A DNA stretch of 64,000 bases from Rhizobium mesosinicum (GTDB lineage Bacteria; Pseudomonadota; Alphaproteobacteria; Rhizobiales; Rhizobiaceae), in assembly GCF_019511345.1 (NCBI RefSeq), contig NZ_JAEUAK010000002.1, positions 248,001-312,000 on the forward strand, written 5' to 3'. The notes beneath the pieces are model-generated. The model ran no database searches. It was not told the DNA's origin and saw only the letters and a program-made list of their open reading frames with translations. Shown here in pieces: positions 26,141-35,670 of the stretch (position 1 is its first letter; each line of letters opens with the position of its first letter). The position numbers and the translations under genes are program-made.

Positions 26141-29100
26141 ATGAACGGATCGCGATCACATTCTTCCCGGCATTCCGACAGGACCTCGCTCGATGCGTTA
26201 AACCGCACTATCGAGGGGCTGGAAGCGCGGATCGAGGGCCTGATGGGCAGCGGGCGCGAACAGCGGCCCCGCGATCCGAAGCCCGAACGCGATCCCTATG
26301 CCAGTTCCTACGCACCCCGCGCAGCCGATCCGCTGGCGGAAATCCGGCAACGCCAGCGCGCACTCGAGGCCACTAGAGAGGACCGCGAGCGCACCTATAC
26401 GCGCGAAGCTGCACCGGCTCTTTCACGTGAACCTGCTCTCGCGCCAGCGCAGCGCGCTCCGGCGCCGCAGCCGTCGGCACCTGGTCTGCGCGCCTCCGGC
26501 GACACGATGACCGAAATCGCCCAGGCGCTCGTGAACCTGCGGCAGGACCTGAAGCGCGACATTTCCGAAGGCGTCACGCGCGAGATGAATGCGCTGCGCA
26601 CGGAGCTGCGGGAGATCAAGGCGAGCGCGCAGGACCGACATTTCGCCGACGACATCCGCGCCGATATGGGGCGTCTGTCGCAGAGCATTGCGCAGCTCAC
26701 CAGCCGCTCGGCCGGACCGGAAGCAACCGGCCTGCGCAACGAATTCGAAGAGCTGCGCTCGCTGATGGACGGCCTGGCGCGCGAGGATTCGATGCGCCAC
26801 ATGGAACAGCGTTGGGACAGTGTAGAAAGCCGCCTGGCGGAGCTCGACACGGCCGGGCTGCAGGAAGAGCTGGTCTCGCTTGCCTACAGGCTTGACGACA
26901 TCAAGCGGCATCTCGGCGGCATGGGCGAAAGCCCGGCCGTGCAGGCGCTGGAAGACAAGCTCATCACCATCGCCTCCGCTGTCGAGCAGTTCGGCAATCT
27001 GATCCAGCCGCACGATCGGATCATGTCCGAACAGTTCGCCGCCATGGATACGCGGCTCGATGAGATCAGCCGCGCGATCGCCGCCGGCGGACGCGCTGCC
27101 ACCGGCACCGACCCGGCACTGATGCAGCGGCTGGAAAACCGCCTCTCCGCACTTGGCGACCAGATCGAACTGATGGGCCGCGCCGCCATGAGCCGCCTCA
27201 ACCCCGCCGACGATATGGCGGGCCGGCTGGAAGCGCTGACGGCGCGCGTGGAAGACCTCGCCAAGACCGAAGCGACCTCACGGCTCGACGAGCGCCTGGA
27301 ACACCTTTCCCTTCTGCTCGAGCGTACGCAGAAGACGGCGCCGCCGCAGGACCTGACCGGCGCGCTCTCGGACATTTCCCGCAAGATCGATGCGCTGGAA
27401 AACGGTTCGGTCAATGACGCGCTCGCCGAACGGCTCGACCATCTCGCACGCCGCATCGACGAAATGGAAGTTCGCCCCGCCCCAGCGCCTGTTATCGACG
27501 ACAGGGCCTTTCAGCGTCTCGAAGGGCGGCTCAGCGACATCGCCGCGCGGCTGGAGGAAAGTACGGCGGCGGCGCCGACCGACATGCGCGCGCTGAAGAA
27601 CCTCGAGGAGCAGATTGCAAATCTCTCCGAGCTCCTGAACGCGCCGCGCGAAGTATCAGCAGATCTCGACCGCCGCATGGGCGCAATCGAGGATTATATC
27701 GCAACCAACGACGAATATATTATCGAGGCAGCGCGGCAAGCGGCAGAGGCCGTGGTCGATGCCTATTCGCGCAACGGCGGAGCGCAGGGCGCTACGCCCG
27801 CAGAGAGCGACATGTCGGCCCTCATCGCGCTCGCCGAAGATCTGCGGAACCTCGAAGATCTGAGCCGCGACAGCGAGGAGCGCACCCACAAGACCTTCCA
27901 GGCCCTGCACGAGACGCTGCTGCACATTGCCGACAGGCTGGACACGATGGAAGAGCGGGTGCGCCCAGCCGCCACCCGGATGCCAGCTGCAGACGTCGAT
28001 TTCGACGTCGATCCCTATGCACTGGTCGACGCAGGCCGGGAGTCGGCTAAAGCTCCGGTGATCCAGGCGCCGAGGGCTTCGCCGGTGCTGCGCACGGGCG
28101 ATATGACCGAAGAGGTGCCGAGCCGTAAGCCTGAACCGGCATTGGCCGACGGCACCAGCGCTATCGCCATCGAAGCAAGCCAATCGGCAAAACCCGCTCT
28201 TGCCGCCAAAAGCAGCCTTCTTGCCGGCCTTGGCCGGAAGCTGATGCCTTCGCGCAAGACGGAAGCGAAGGCCGCTGTCGAACGCACGGTCATCAATCCC
28301 GCTCCGTCGATCGATCCCGTCGACGTGGTGCCTACTGAAGCGGCAAACGAGCTCTTGGAACCGGGGTCGGGCGCACCGGACGTCAAGAAGATCCTGGAGC
28401 GCGTGCGCGCCAGCCAGAACGCCCAGCGCGGCAAGCCGGCCACCGAAAACGATCGTGCGGACTATATAGCCGCCGCGCGCCGCGCCGCGCAGGCCGCAGC
28501 CATGGAGATCGACAGTAACGCAAAACCGGCGAACCGCGCGGCAAAGCCGGAAAAATCCGGCCAGGGTGGCGCATTTTCACGCTTCCGCCGGCCGATCCTG
28601 CTGGCGGTCGGCGCCGTGCTGCTTGCCATCATGGCCTTCCCGCTCGCCCGTACGCTGACGACAGGTCAGAAGGCTCCGCCGCCGGCTGAAGTCTCGGCTC
28701 TGACTGGAGAGACCGAAACGCCGCAATCAAGTATGGCAGCGCCAGCCCCGGTTGCGCCGGAAACAATGGCACCGGAAACGGCCGCTCAGCCGCCCGCATT
28801 GCCAACGGAGTCCGCTCCCGAGACAGCCGCTCCGGGAGAGCCGCAGGCAACAATGCACGATCACCTAGCCGACACCACGCCGCTCGACGGCGAAGGTGCC
28901 GGGGATTTCAGCCCGGCACCGGCACAGGATGCGTCCGGCGTCGTTCCAAGCGCGCCCTTGGCGCCGGCAGCGGTGCCTGCCGCTCCCACGGCCGCCTCGA
29001 TCGTCGTTCCCGATACGATCCAGCCGCAGCCGCTTGCCGATGCCGCGCGCAACGGCGATGCGTTGGCGCTCTTCGAAATCGGCGCGCGTTATACCGAAGG

Positions 29101-29878
29101 CCGCAACGGCCCCGTCGCCGATCAGAAGCAGGCGGCAAACTGGTATCAGCTTTCCGCCGACAGGGGCTTTGCGCCTGCGCAGTACCGCCTCGGCAGCATG
29201 TATGAGAAGGGTAACGGCGTCGACCGCGACGTGCAGAAGGCCAAGACGCTCTACGAACGAGCCGCAGGCCAGGGCAATGCCGGCGCCATGCACAATCTCG
29301 CCGTACTCTACGCCTCGGGCGCACTCGGCCAGCAGGATTACACGACGGCGGCCTCCTGGTTCCAGAAGGCTGCGGATCTCGGCATCATGGATAGCCAGTT
29401 CAACCTCGCCATCCTCTGCGCTCGCGGCAACGGCGTGCCGGCGGATCTGGAAGAGTCCTACAAGTGGTTTGCGATCGCCGCCAAAGCTGGCGACAAGGAC
29501 GCCGCCCAGAAGCGCGACGAAGTGGCGAAAGCCATGAAGCCGGATCAGCTCGAGCGCGCCCGCGCCAAGGCTGATCTCTGGAAACCGCAGCCGCTCGACA
29601 ACAAGGCGAACGGCATCGAGATCCCGGACGCATGGGCAAGTGGCGCTGCCCCAAAGACGGCAAGCATCGACATGAAGAAGGCGATCCGCAACATTCAGGC
29701 GATCCTCAACAATAACGGCTTCGACGCCGGTCCGCCGGATGGGGAAATGGGTACAAAGACGGTAAGCGCCATTAAGAACTTTCAGAAGTCGATCGGCCAA
29801 GAGCCGACCGGGAAGGTCAATGACGACACGGTGAAGGCGCTTCTGGAGCGTAACAAACCAGGTGCCAAGGCCATCTAA
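26141..29878 (+). CDS. podJ: polar localisation protein PodJ
   Basis: A 1245-residue protein with the layout of PodJ. Residues 1 to about 620 are cytoplasmic and heptad-rich, with repeated LARRIDEME/LDEISRAI-type segments. A low-complexity region and one membrane helix near 817-835 (PILLAVGAVLLAIMAF) follow. The periplasmic part is Ala/Pro-rich and then holds three Sel1-like repeats (about 970-1120, such as GDALALFEIGARYTEG and YRLGSMYEKGNGVDRD). It ends with a peptidoglycan-binding domain (about 1180-1240: IRNIQAILNNNGFDAGPPDG). In Caulobacter and rhizobia PodJ marks the new pole and recruits polar factors. Confidence 0.9.
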   Translation: MNGSRSHSSRHSDRTSLDALNRTIEGLEARIEGLMGSGREQRPRDPKPERDPYASSYAPRAADPLAEIRQRQRALEATREDRERTYTREAAPALSREPALAPAQRAPAPQPSAPGLRASGDTMTEIAQALVNLRQDLKRDISEGVTREMNALRTELREIKASAQDRHFADDIRADMGRLSQSIAQLTSRSAGPEATGLRNEFEELRSLMDGLAREDSMRHMEQRWDSVESRLAELDTAGLQEELVSLAYRLDDIKRHLGGMGESPAVQALEDKLITIASAVEQFGNLIQPHDRIMSEQFAAMDTRLDEISRAIAAGGRAATGTDPALMQRLENRLSALGDQIELMGRAAMSRLNPADDMAGRLEALTARVEDLAKTEATSRLDERLEHLSLLLERTQKTAPPQDLTGALSDISRKIDALENGSVNDALAERLDHLARRIDEMEVRPAPAPVIDDRAFQRLEGRLSDIAARLEESTAAAPTDMRALKNLEEQIANLSELLNAPREVSADLDRRMGAIEDYIATNDEYIIEAARQAAEAVVDAYSRNGGAQGATPAESDMSALIALAEDLRNLEDLSRDSEERTHKTFQALHETLLHIADRLDTMEERVRPAATRMPAADVDFDVDPYALVDAGRESAKAPVIQAPRASPVLRTGDMTEEVPSRKPEPALADGTSAIAIEASQSAKPALAAKSSLLAGLGRKLMPSRKTEAKAAVERTVINPAPSIDPVDVVPTEAANELLEPGSGAPDVKKILERVRASQNAQRGKPATENDRADYIAAARRAAQAAAMEIDSNAKPANRAAKPEKSGQGGAFSRFRRPILLAVGAVLLAIMAFPLARTLTTGQKAPPPAEVSALTGETETPQSSMAAPAPVAPETMAPETAAQPPALPTESAPETAAPGEPQATMHDHLADTTPLDGEGAGDFSPAPAQDASGVVPSAPLAPAAVPAAPTAASIVVPDTIQPQPLADAARNGDALALFEIGARYTEGRNGPVADQKQAANWYQLSADRGFAPAQYRLGSMYEKGNGVDRDVQKAKTLYERAAGQGNAGAMHNLAVLYASGALGQQDYTTAASWFQKAADLGIMDSQFNLAILCARGNGVPADLEESYKWFAIAAKAGDKDAAQKRDEVAKAMKPDQLERARAKADLWKPQPLDNKANGIEIPDAWASGAAPKTASIDMKKAIRNIQAILNNNGFDAGPPDGEMGTKTVSAIKNFQKSIGQEPTGKVNDDTVKALLERNKPGAKAI

Positions 29879-30101
29879 GACAACCCGGCGGTACCCTGCC
29901 GCAGGGCTTGCGCACTTTCGCGCCGACTGTCACAAAACCTGAAAAAAGCCGGATTATGCGGGACATATCGGGACTCGCATCCTGCTCACCATGGCTTTTT
30001 CCTTCGAAAGCCTCTGGCAACGTTTTCACAGTAGGATGCGCCATTCGAATGGGGACGTGAGAGAGCAGCTCCGGCGGGAGCGGCGATAATCGGGGTCGGC
30101 T

Positions 30102-31025
30102 GTGACAATCTATCTGCCCATCGCAGAATTGTCGGTGAACATCTTCATCATTCTCGGCATGGGAGCTGCCGTCGGATTCCTGTCCGGCATGTTCGGCGTT
30201 GGCGGCGGCTTTCTGATAACGCCCCTCCTGATCTTCTACAACATTCCTCCGGTCGTTGCCGTCGCAACGGGGGCCAACCAGGTCGTAGCTTCCTCGATAT
30301 CGGGAGCGATCACGCATTTCCGGCGAGGCACGCTGGATGTGAAGCTCGGCACGGTGTTGCTTGTCGGCGGTCTTTCGGGTGCGACGGTCGGCATCTGGAT
30401 TTTCTCGCTGCTGCGCTCCATCGGTCAGCTCGACCTCTTCATCTCCCTGCTTTACGTCGTCTTCCTCGGTACGGTCGGCGGGCTGATGCTCTGGGAAAGC
30501 GTCAACGCCATGCGCCGTGCAGCCCGTAACGAAGCGCCTGCCCCACGCCGGCCCGGCCATCAGCACTGGGTTCACAAGCTGCCGCTCAAGGTTCGGTTCA
30601 AGAAATCGAAGATCTATCTCTCGGTCATCCCGATCGTGGCACTCGGCTTTGCGATCGGCATCCTCACCTCCGTCATGGGTGTCGGCGGCGGCTTCATTAT
30701 GGTACCGGCGATGATCTACCTGCTGCGCATCCCGACCAACGTGGTCGTCGGGACCTCGCTCTTCCAGATCATCTTCGTCACCGCCTATACGACGATCGTG
30801 CAGGCGGCGACCAACTATTCCGTCGATATCGTGCTCGCCTTCTTCCTGATGCTCGCCGGCGTCATCGGTGCGCAATACGGGGTGCGCGTCGGCCAGCGGC
30901 TGCGCGGCGAGCAGCTGCGCGCCCTGCTCGGCCTTCTCGTTCTTGCCGTCGGCCTGCGCCTCGCGGTCGCTCTGGTCGTGACGCCGGAAGACATCTATTC
31001 GGTGGTCATGGGAATGGGGAACTGA
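30102..31025 (+). CDS. TauE/SafE family sulfite/sulfur exporter
   Basis: A 307-residue inner-membrane protein of the TSUP (TauE/SafE, DUF81) family with about eight helices. Two repeat halves each carry the signature Gly-rich motif: FLSGMFGVGGGFLITPLL (about 26-43) and LTSVMGVGGGFIMVPAM (about 188-204). The start is GTG with GGGG upstream. Its TGA overlaps the ATG of the next gene by one base, so the two are coexpressed. Family members export sulfite, sulfoacetate or similar anions; the substrate here is not readable. Confidence 0.9.
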   Translation: MTIYLPIAELSVNIFIILGMGAAVGFLSGMFGVGGGFLITPLLIFYNIPPVVAVATGANQVVASSISGAITHFRRGTLDVKLGTVLLVGGLSGATVGIWIFSLLRSIGQLDLFISLLYVVFLGTVGGLMLWESVNAMRRAARNEAPAPRRPGHQHWVHKLPLKVRFKKSKIYLSVIPIVALGFAIGILTSVMGVGGGFIMVPAMIYLLRIPTNVVVGTSLFQIIFVTAYTTIVQAATNYSVDIVLAFFLMLAGVIGAQYGVRVGQRLRGEQLRALLGLLVLAVGLRLAVALVVTPEDIYSVVMGMGN

Positions 31026-31828
31026 TGCTTCGGCTCGTGCTGCTCCTCCTTACCCTTCTCATGCCTGTCGCTGCGGCGGCACAGGTGCTGCTGCCCGGAC
31101 AGGGAACGACGCGGGCCGAGCGCGAGGGGCTGGAAATCGGTACCTCCACCAGCGAAATCGCCATTACCTCCGATTTCCGCGGTGCGGACCTGACGATTTT
31201 CGGCGCGGTGACGAATACCGACGACCTGCTGCTTGCCATCGGCCAGTATGACGTCATCGTGGTTCTGGAAGGCCCGCGCGAAGACGCCACGGTGCGCAAG
31301 AAGGAGCGGGTCTTCGGCATCTGGATCAATACCTCGTCAATGACCTTCGCCGAGGTACCGCATTCCTATTCTATGTCGAGTTCGCGCTCGATCGACGACA
31401 TCACGACGCCGCTCGACCTGACCGGAGAGGGTATCGGCATCGACCATATTCCGCTGCGGCCGATCGATTTTACCGGCAACTTCAACAGTCTCAACGAATT
31501 CCGCACCGCCTTTCGCCGTCTGCAGCAGGTCGGGGGTCTATACGAGCGCGATCCGAGCGGCGTGCGCTTCGTCTCCTCCAATCTCTTCAAGGCAAGCCTG
31601 CGGCTGCCGGCCAATATTCCGAACGGCGTGCATACGGTGCGCGCCTACCTGTTCAAGAGCGGGAAGTTCGTGACGCAGAAATCGCAGCCGTTGCGGGTCA
31701 TCAAGACGGGCATCGAGCAGACGATCACCGATGCGGCGCATGAGGAGCCGATTTTCTACGGCTGCTTTGCGGTGCTGCTGGCCGTCCTGACGGGATGGGG
31801 CGCCAGCCTGATCTTCCGCAAGGACTGA
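31025..31828 (+). CDS. TIGR02186 family membrane-anchored periplasmic protein
   Basis: A 267-residue protein with an N-terminal signal peptide (LRLVLLLLTLLMPVAAAAQ), a beta-rich periplasmic domain, and one C-terminal membrane helix (IFYGCFAVLLAVLTGWGASLIF). Segments such as LEIGTSTSEIAITSDFRGAD and VTNTDDLLLAIGQYDVIVVLEGP match the TIGR02186 family of rhizobial proteins of unknown function. The one-base overlap with the TauE-like gene suggests that it is the periplasmic partner of the transporter. Confidence 0.85.
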   Translation: MLRLVLLLLTLLMPVAAAAQVLLPGQGTTRAEREGLEIGTSTSEIAITSDFRGADLTIFGAVTNTDDLLLAIGQYDVIVVLEGPREDATVRKKERVFGIWINTSSMTFAEVPHSYSMSSSRSIDDITTPLDLTGEGIGIDHIPLRPIDFTGNFNSLNEFRTAFRRLQQVGGLYERDPSGVRFVSSNLFKASLRLPANIPNGVHTVRAYLFKSGKFVTQKSQPLRVIKTGIEQTITDAAHEEPIFYGCFAVLLAVLTGWGASLIFRKD

Positions 31829-32000
31829 TCGGATCGATTTTTCGTAGCCGAGGACCTCTGGAACTTTCCTTCGAATAGCCGAGCGTAGGGTCATCCCCGG
31901 CGGCAGGAGCTCACTCCGATGCCAACGACGGGTGAGCGATGACGCTCCGCGATACTTCGCTCAAAACCGCTTGCATTTCACCACCAGTCGAGTTAGGCTC

Positions 32001-32025
32001 AACCAGTTTCTAAACACAACTGGTT
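32001..32025. promoter_or_regulatory. operator-like inverted repeat upstream of the dihydrofolate reductase-like gene
   Basis: Perfect 8-base arms, AACCAGTT (32001-32008) and AACTGGTT (32018-32025), are separated by nine bases and sit about 30 bases before the start codon. A possible promoter pair, TTGCAT near 31972 with TAGGCT 17 bases later, lies just upstream, so a bound protein would block elongation or RNA polymerase entry. The neighbouring TetR gene on the other side of the target is a candidate binder, without direct proof. Confidence 0.5.
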
Positions 32026-32056
32026 TTAATGCCGACACGGGCGAATGGAGGATGAA

Positions 32057-32617
32057 ATGAGAAAGCTTGTTGTCTGGAATCTGATGACGCTGGATGGCTA
32101 TTTCGAGGGATCGAAACCGTGGGATATCGATTTCCATAATCTGGCCTGGGGGCCGGAGCTCGAAAAATATGCCGAGCAGTTCGGCGAGGAAGGCGATCTG
32201 CTGGTCTTCGGTCGCAAGACCTATGAGGGCATGGCTGCCTACTGGCCGACCGCCGAGGGCGAAAACAAGATCAAGGCCTATATGAACGGCATCACCAAGA
32301 TCGCTGTCTCGCGGACCATGGAAAAGGCGGACTGGAACAATACGCGCGTCGTCAATGATCCAGTGTCCGAACTGAAGCGGCTGAAGGAAGAGGACGGCAA
32401 GACGATCTTCATCTTCGGCAGCGCCGAGCTTGCCGATGCCCTTCTGAAGGCGGGGTTGGTGGATGAAATCCGCATCTGCCTGGTGCCCGTCATTCTCGGC
32501 GGCGGTAATCCGCATTTCAAGCCTGCGGATGCACAGCAGCCCCTGAAACTGCTCGACTCGTCTGTGACGAAGAGCGGCGCCGTGATCCTGCGCTACGAGC
32601 CCGTCAGAGCTATCTGA
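32057..32617 (+). CDS. dihydrofolate reductase-like (RibD C-terminal) protein
   Basis: A 186-residue protein of the RibD C-terminal/dihydrofolate reductase superfamily. The ATG at 32057 is chosen because GGAGG precedes it. Typical segments are MRKLVVWNLMTLDGYFEG at the N-terminus, LLVFGRKTYEGMAAYWP (about 55-71), KTIFIFGSAELADALLKAGLVDEI, and VPVILGGGNPHF. NADPH-dependent reduction is expected but the physiological substrate of these stand-alone proteins is unknown. Its last 25 bases overlap the convergent TetR gene. Confidence 0.87.
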   Translation: MRKLVVWNLMTLDGYFEGSKPWDIDFHNLAWGPELEKYAEQFGEEGDLLVFGRKTYEGMAAYWPTAEGENKIKAYMNGITKIAVSRTMEKADWNNTRVVNDPVSELKRLKEEDGKTIFIFGSAELADALLKAGLVDEIRICLVPVILGGGNPHFKPADAQQPLKLLDSSVTKSGAVILRYEPVRAI

Positions 32618-33198
32618 TCATTGTCTTTACAGGCTGCAGCCAGCAAGGCTGCGGCCGCTTCGCCTGCTGTTTCCATATAGTTGGGATCGCGATGCAGGAG
32701 CACGGCGGCAAAGGAGCCGTCGAGCAGCAGAACGACCTGGCGGGCGAGCTTCGGCGCCTCGATAAGATGCTGTTCCTCGAAGAGAGCAGCGAGCCATTGC
32801 TCGACATTCTTCTTATGCGCGGCGCCAACCTTGATGGCGGGATGGCCGGGCATATTGGCAAGCTCAGCGGAGGTTCTGAGATAACCGCAGCCGTTCCATT
32901 TCGGATGTCGGGCAGAACGGGCGAGATTGTCGAAAATGCCTTTTACCTTCGCCGCAAGATCGCCGTCCGTTTCTGCAAACCAGCGCCTGTAGACGGCGAG
33001 ATTGGGCTGATCCCGGGTTTCCAGATAGGCGGCTATCAGATCGTCCTTGCTGTCGAAATGATAATAGAGGGTGCGTTTGGTGACGTCTGCCTTCTCCGCT
33101 ACGGCATCGACACTCACGGCGCGGATGCCCTCGCTGTAGAAGAGTTTCGCGGCGGCTGCGACGATGCGCTCCCGCGTGTCTGATGCGGATCTGACCAT
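32593..33198 (-). CDS. TetR family transcriptional regulator
   Basis: A 201-residue regulator with a standard TetR helix-turn-helix at residues about 25-57 (VSVDAVAEKADVTKRTLYYHFDSKDDLI). The C-terminal region resembles TetR_C domains of the YxaF/AcrR type. It is divergent from the alpha/beta hydrolase gene (86-base gap) and convergent with the reductase-like gene. An imperfect palindrome around CTAG (ACCGACTAGTGAGT, about 33209-33222) lies in the divergent gap and may be its operator. Confidence 0.88.
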   Translation of the reverse strand: MVRSASDTRERIVAAAAKLFYSEGIRAVSVDAVAEKADVTKRTLYYHFDSKDDLIAAYLETRDQPNLAVYRRWFAETDGDLAAKVKGIFDNLARSARHPKWNGCGYLRTSAELANMPGHPAIKVGAAHKKNVEQWLAALFEEQHLIEAPKLARQVVLLLDGSFAAVLLHRDPNYMETAGEAAAALLAAACKDNDQIALTGS

Positions 33199-33284
33199 GA
33201 CTGCAATGTATACCGACTAGTGAGTGTCATCAACACAGCCCGGCGCCTAATATCCTGCAGGGTCAGGGACGAAGGAGATGACAG

Positions 33285-34226
33285 ATGCCGGCTGCAGGCA
33301 AACGCGGGGAGAGTGACCTTATCGAGGAGACGGAAGCTGTCGTGGTCGAGTGCTTCGATGGTGTCGCGCTGCACGGCCACATCTGGGGTGCGGCCGGCCA
33401 ACGCAGCAATGGCAACGTCATCATCAATCCGGCAACCGGCGTTGCGGCGCGCTATTATCACTATTATGCGCGCTTTCTCGCGGACCATGGCTTCGACGTG
33501 CTGACTTATGACTATCGCGGCATCGGTCTCTCGCGACCGAAACGGTTGCGTGGCTGCGGCTATCGCTGGCGGGACTGGGGCGAGCGGGATTTCGATGCAG
33601 CGTTGCGTTTCATGGAGGCCCATAGGCCGGGCCGAGAGCTCTTTGTCGTTGGGCATAGTATCGGCGGCTTTCTGCCGGGCCTTTCGGCGCATGGCGACCG
33701 GGTTATCCGAATGTTGGCGGTCGGGGCACAATATGGGAACTGGCGGGACTACGCACCTGATCATCGCAGGCGGCTGTTCGTGAAGTGGCATCTTCTGATG
33801 CCGGCGATAACCTTGCTTACCGGCCATTTTCCCGGACGGCGTCTCGGCTGGCTCGAAGATCTGCCGAAGGGCGTCGCGCTCGACTGGGCATTTCAGCGGG
33901 GATGGGACAGTTCTCGGTCTGCGGCAAAAAAACATGGCTCAAGTTCCTTCGAAAATTTCCATGCGCCGATCCTCAGCCTCACCGTGACCGATGACGAGAT
34001 TGGCACGGTGCAGGCCATAGGCCGCGGGCTTTCCCACTATCGCAACGCCAGAGTGGAAGAGGTGCTGCTGGCGCCACACGATCTCGGATTTTCGAAGATC
34101 GGGCATTTCGGTCTTTTCAACGCGCGCCATGCCGCCGGCTTCTGGCTCGATACGCTGCTCTGGCTGCGGGACGGCATCAATCCCTGGCCTCATAAAAAAC
34201 TGCCGGAACATCTCGTATTCGCATAA
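33285..34226 (+). CDS. alpha/beta hydrolase
   Basis: A 313-residue alpha/beta hydrolase. The nucleophile elbow is GHSIGG with Ser125, the oxyanion region is INPATGVAARYYHYYA, and LTYDYRGIGLSR lies before it. The acid and base are probably in LTVTDDEIGT and KIGHFGLF near the C-terminus. The sequence lacks a signal peptide, so it is cytoplasmic. AAGGAG precedes the start. It is divergent from the TetR gene, which probably controls it. Substrate unknown. Confidence 0.85.
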   Translation: MPAAGKRGESDLIEETEAVVVECFDGVALHGHIWGAAGQRSNGNVIINPATGVAARYYHYYARFLADHGFDVLTYDYRGIGLSRPKRLRGCGYRWRDWGERDFDAALRFMEAHRPGRELFVVGHSIGGFLPGLSAHGDRVIRMLAVGAQYGNWRDYAPDHRRRLFVKWHLLMPAITLLTGHFPGRRLGWLEDLPKGVALDWAFQRGWDSSRSAAKKHGSSSFENFHAPILSLTVTDDEIGTVQAIGRGLSHYRNARVEEVLLAPHDLGFSKIGHFGLFNARHAAGFWLDTLLWLRDGINPWPHKKLPEHLVFA

Positions 34227-34283
34227 AAACCGCTCTTTAACGTTTACGAGTTAGTAATCTCTCGGAAACGAGAGGTTTGTATC

Positions 34284-34865
34284 ATGCGTACTCGTATCGT
34301 GCTCGCGGTCGTCGGGCTGGCCCTGCTTGCAGGTTGCGCGACAGCGCCCCGCCAGACGAGAAATATCTGCGCCGTCTTCGACCAGAAAGACGGGCTCTTC
34401 ACCAGCTGGCAAGGGGCTGCGGAGCGCACGGAGAAGAAATACGGCGTGCCGGTGCCGATCCTGATGGCGACGATGTATGTCGAATCCGGCTTCCAGCCCT
34501 ATGCGCGCCCGCCGCGCACGAAACTTTTCGGCTTCATTCCCTGGACGCGGCCTTCGACCGCCTATGGCTATTCGCAGGCACTGAACGGAACCTGGGACCA
34601 CTACCAGTCGGAGACCGGCAACTGGGCCGCACGACGGACAAATTTTGCCGACGCGATCGATTTCATCGGCTGGTACCACTACAGCAACGCCCAAGCGACC
34701 GGAATTCCGCTCAACGACGCCTATAATCTCTACCTCGCCTATTATTCCGGCCCGACCGGCTACAGGCGCGGCGACTGGCGCAACAACGGACAATTGCAGC
34801 AGACGGCGCAGAAGTTCGCCCGGATGGCCGGGTCTTATCAGCAGCAGTTGCAGGGCTGCAATTGA
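34284..34865 (+). CDS. lytic transglycosylase-like lipoprotein
   Basis: A 193-residue lipoprotein with a clear lipobox (LLAGC, Cys18) and an SLT-like domain: PILMATMYVESGFQP carries the catalytic-type Glu67, and later TAYGYSQALNGTWDHYQ and NLYLAYYSGPTGYRRGDW are typical of soluble lytic transglycosylase relatives. It would cleave peptidoglycan glycan strands from the periplasmic face of the outer membrane. GAGAGG lies before the ATG. Confidence 0.85.
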   Translation: MRTRIVLAVVGLALLAGCATAPRQTRNICAVFDQKDGLFTSWQGAAERTEKKYGVPVPILMATMYVESGFQPYARPPRTKLFGFIPWTRPSTAYGYSQALNGTWDHYQSETGNWAARRTNFADAIDFIGWYHYSNAQATGIPLNDAYNLYLAYYSGPTGYRRGDWRNNGQLQQTAQKFARMAGSYQQQLQGCN

Positions 34866-34895
34866 ACCCTTCCTTTCGCGGGAAAGGAGAATGCG

Positions 34896-35633
34896 TCAGC
34901 CGCGCAAATTGCCGTAGCGGACCGAATAGATCCGGTCGCGGCCGAGCAGATGGGCGATCAATAAGGCATTGTCGAAGAGGCCTTTCATCGCCTTGTGGCC
35001 GAGATCCAGCCCGCCGCTCATGACACCGAAAGCCGGCATCAGCAGGCGGGCGCCATCTGTCGCAAAGCAGGGACGGCGGACGGATTTTTCGCGGCGGCGG
35101 ACGGTGGCGGCAGGATGCAGGTGACCGGCGATCTCGCCCTGTTGCAGGCCTTCGCGCGGCTCGTGGCGGAAGATCAGGCCGGCATAGTGTAACTCGTCCG
35201 AACAGGCGCCAGGCAGATCGACGGTGCCGTCAGGATCATGGTTGCCGTTGATCCAGATCCATTCGCGGCTGCGGGCCATTTCGACGATCAGCGTGCGGAA
35301 GGCATCCGGCAGGTGCTCGGAGCCGACGCGGTCGTGGAAGTTATCACCCAGCGAAATGACGACTTTTGGATCGTAGCGGGAGATGACGGCGGCGAGCACC
35401 GTGAGCGTTGCCAGCGTATCATAGGGCGGCAGCATCATGCCGCGACGGGCAAAGGCCGCCCCTTTTTCCAGATGCAGGTCGGAGACGACAAGAATGCCGG
35501 CATCCGGCAGATAGAGCGCGCCCAAGGGATCACAGACGGCAGCGACACCGTGAACTGCGGTTTCGACGCTCGGTATTGCGGCAAGGCGTGCCATGTCGCG
35601 CGCGAGCGCAAGGCGGTTCATCACTCTCGTCAT
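34896..35633 (-). CDS. pdeM: ligase-associated DNA damage response endonuclease PdeM
   Basis: A 245-residue calcineurin-like metallophosphoesterase with the motifs SDLHLEK (51-57), GDNFHD, GNHDPDG and GHLHP, which bind two metal ions. This sequence set is that of PdeM, which is encoded with an ATP-dependent DNA ligase, an exonuclease and a DEXH helicase. The DEXH helicase gene lies immediately upstream on the same strand (37-base gap); the ligase and exonuclease genes are not nearby. An alternative start at ATG 35621 is possible (GAGAG upstream). Confidence 0.9.
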   Translation of the reverse strand: MTRVMNRLALARDMARLAAIPSVETAVHGVAAVCDPLGALYLPDAGILVVSDLHLEKGAAFARRGMMLPPYDTLATLTVLAAVISRYDPKVVISLGDNFHDRVGSEHLPDAFRTLIVEMARSREWIWINGNHDPDGTVDLPGACSDELHYAGLIFRHEPREGLQQGEIAGHLHPAATVRRREKSVRRPCFATDGARLLMPAFGVMSGGLDLGHKAMKGLFDNALLIAHLLGRDRIYSVRYGNLRG

Positions 35634-35670
35634 TCCAATCGTTTCGAGCCCGATTTCTCAGGCCCGCTCA

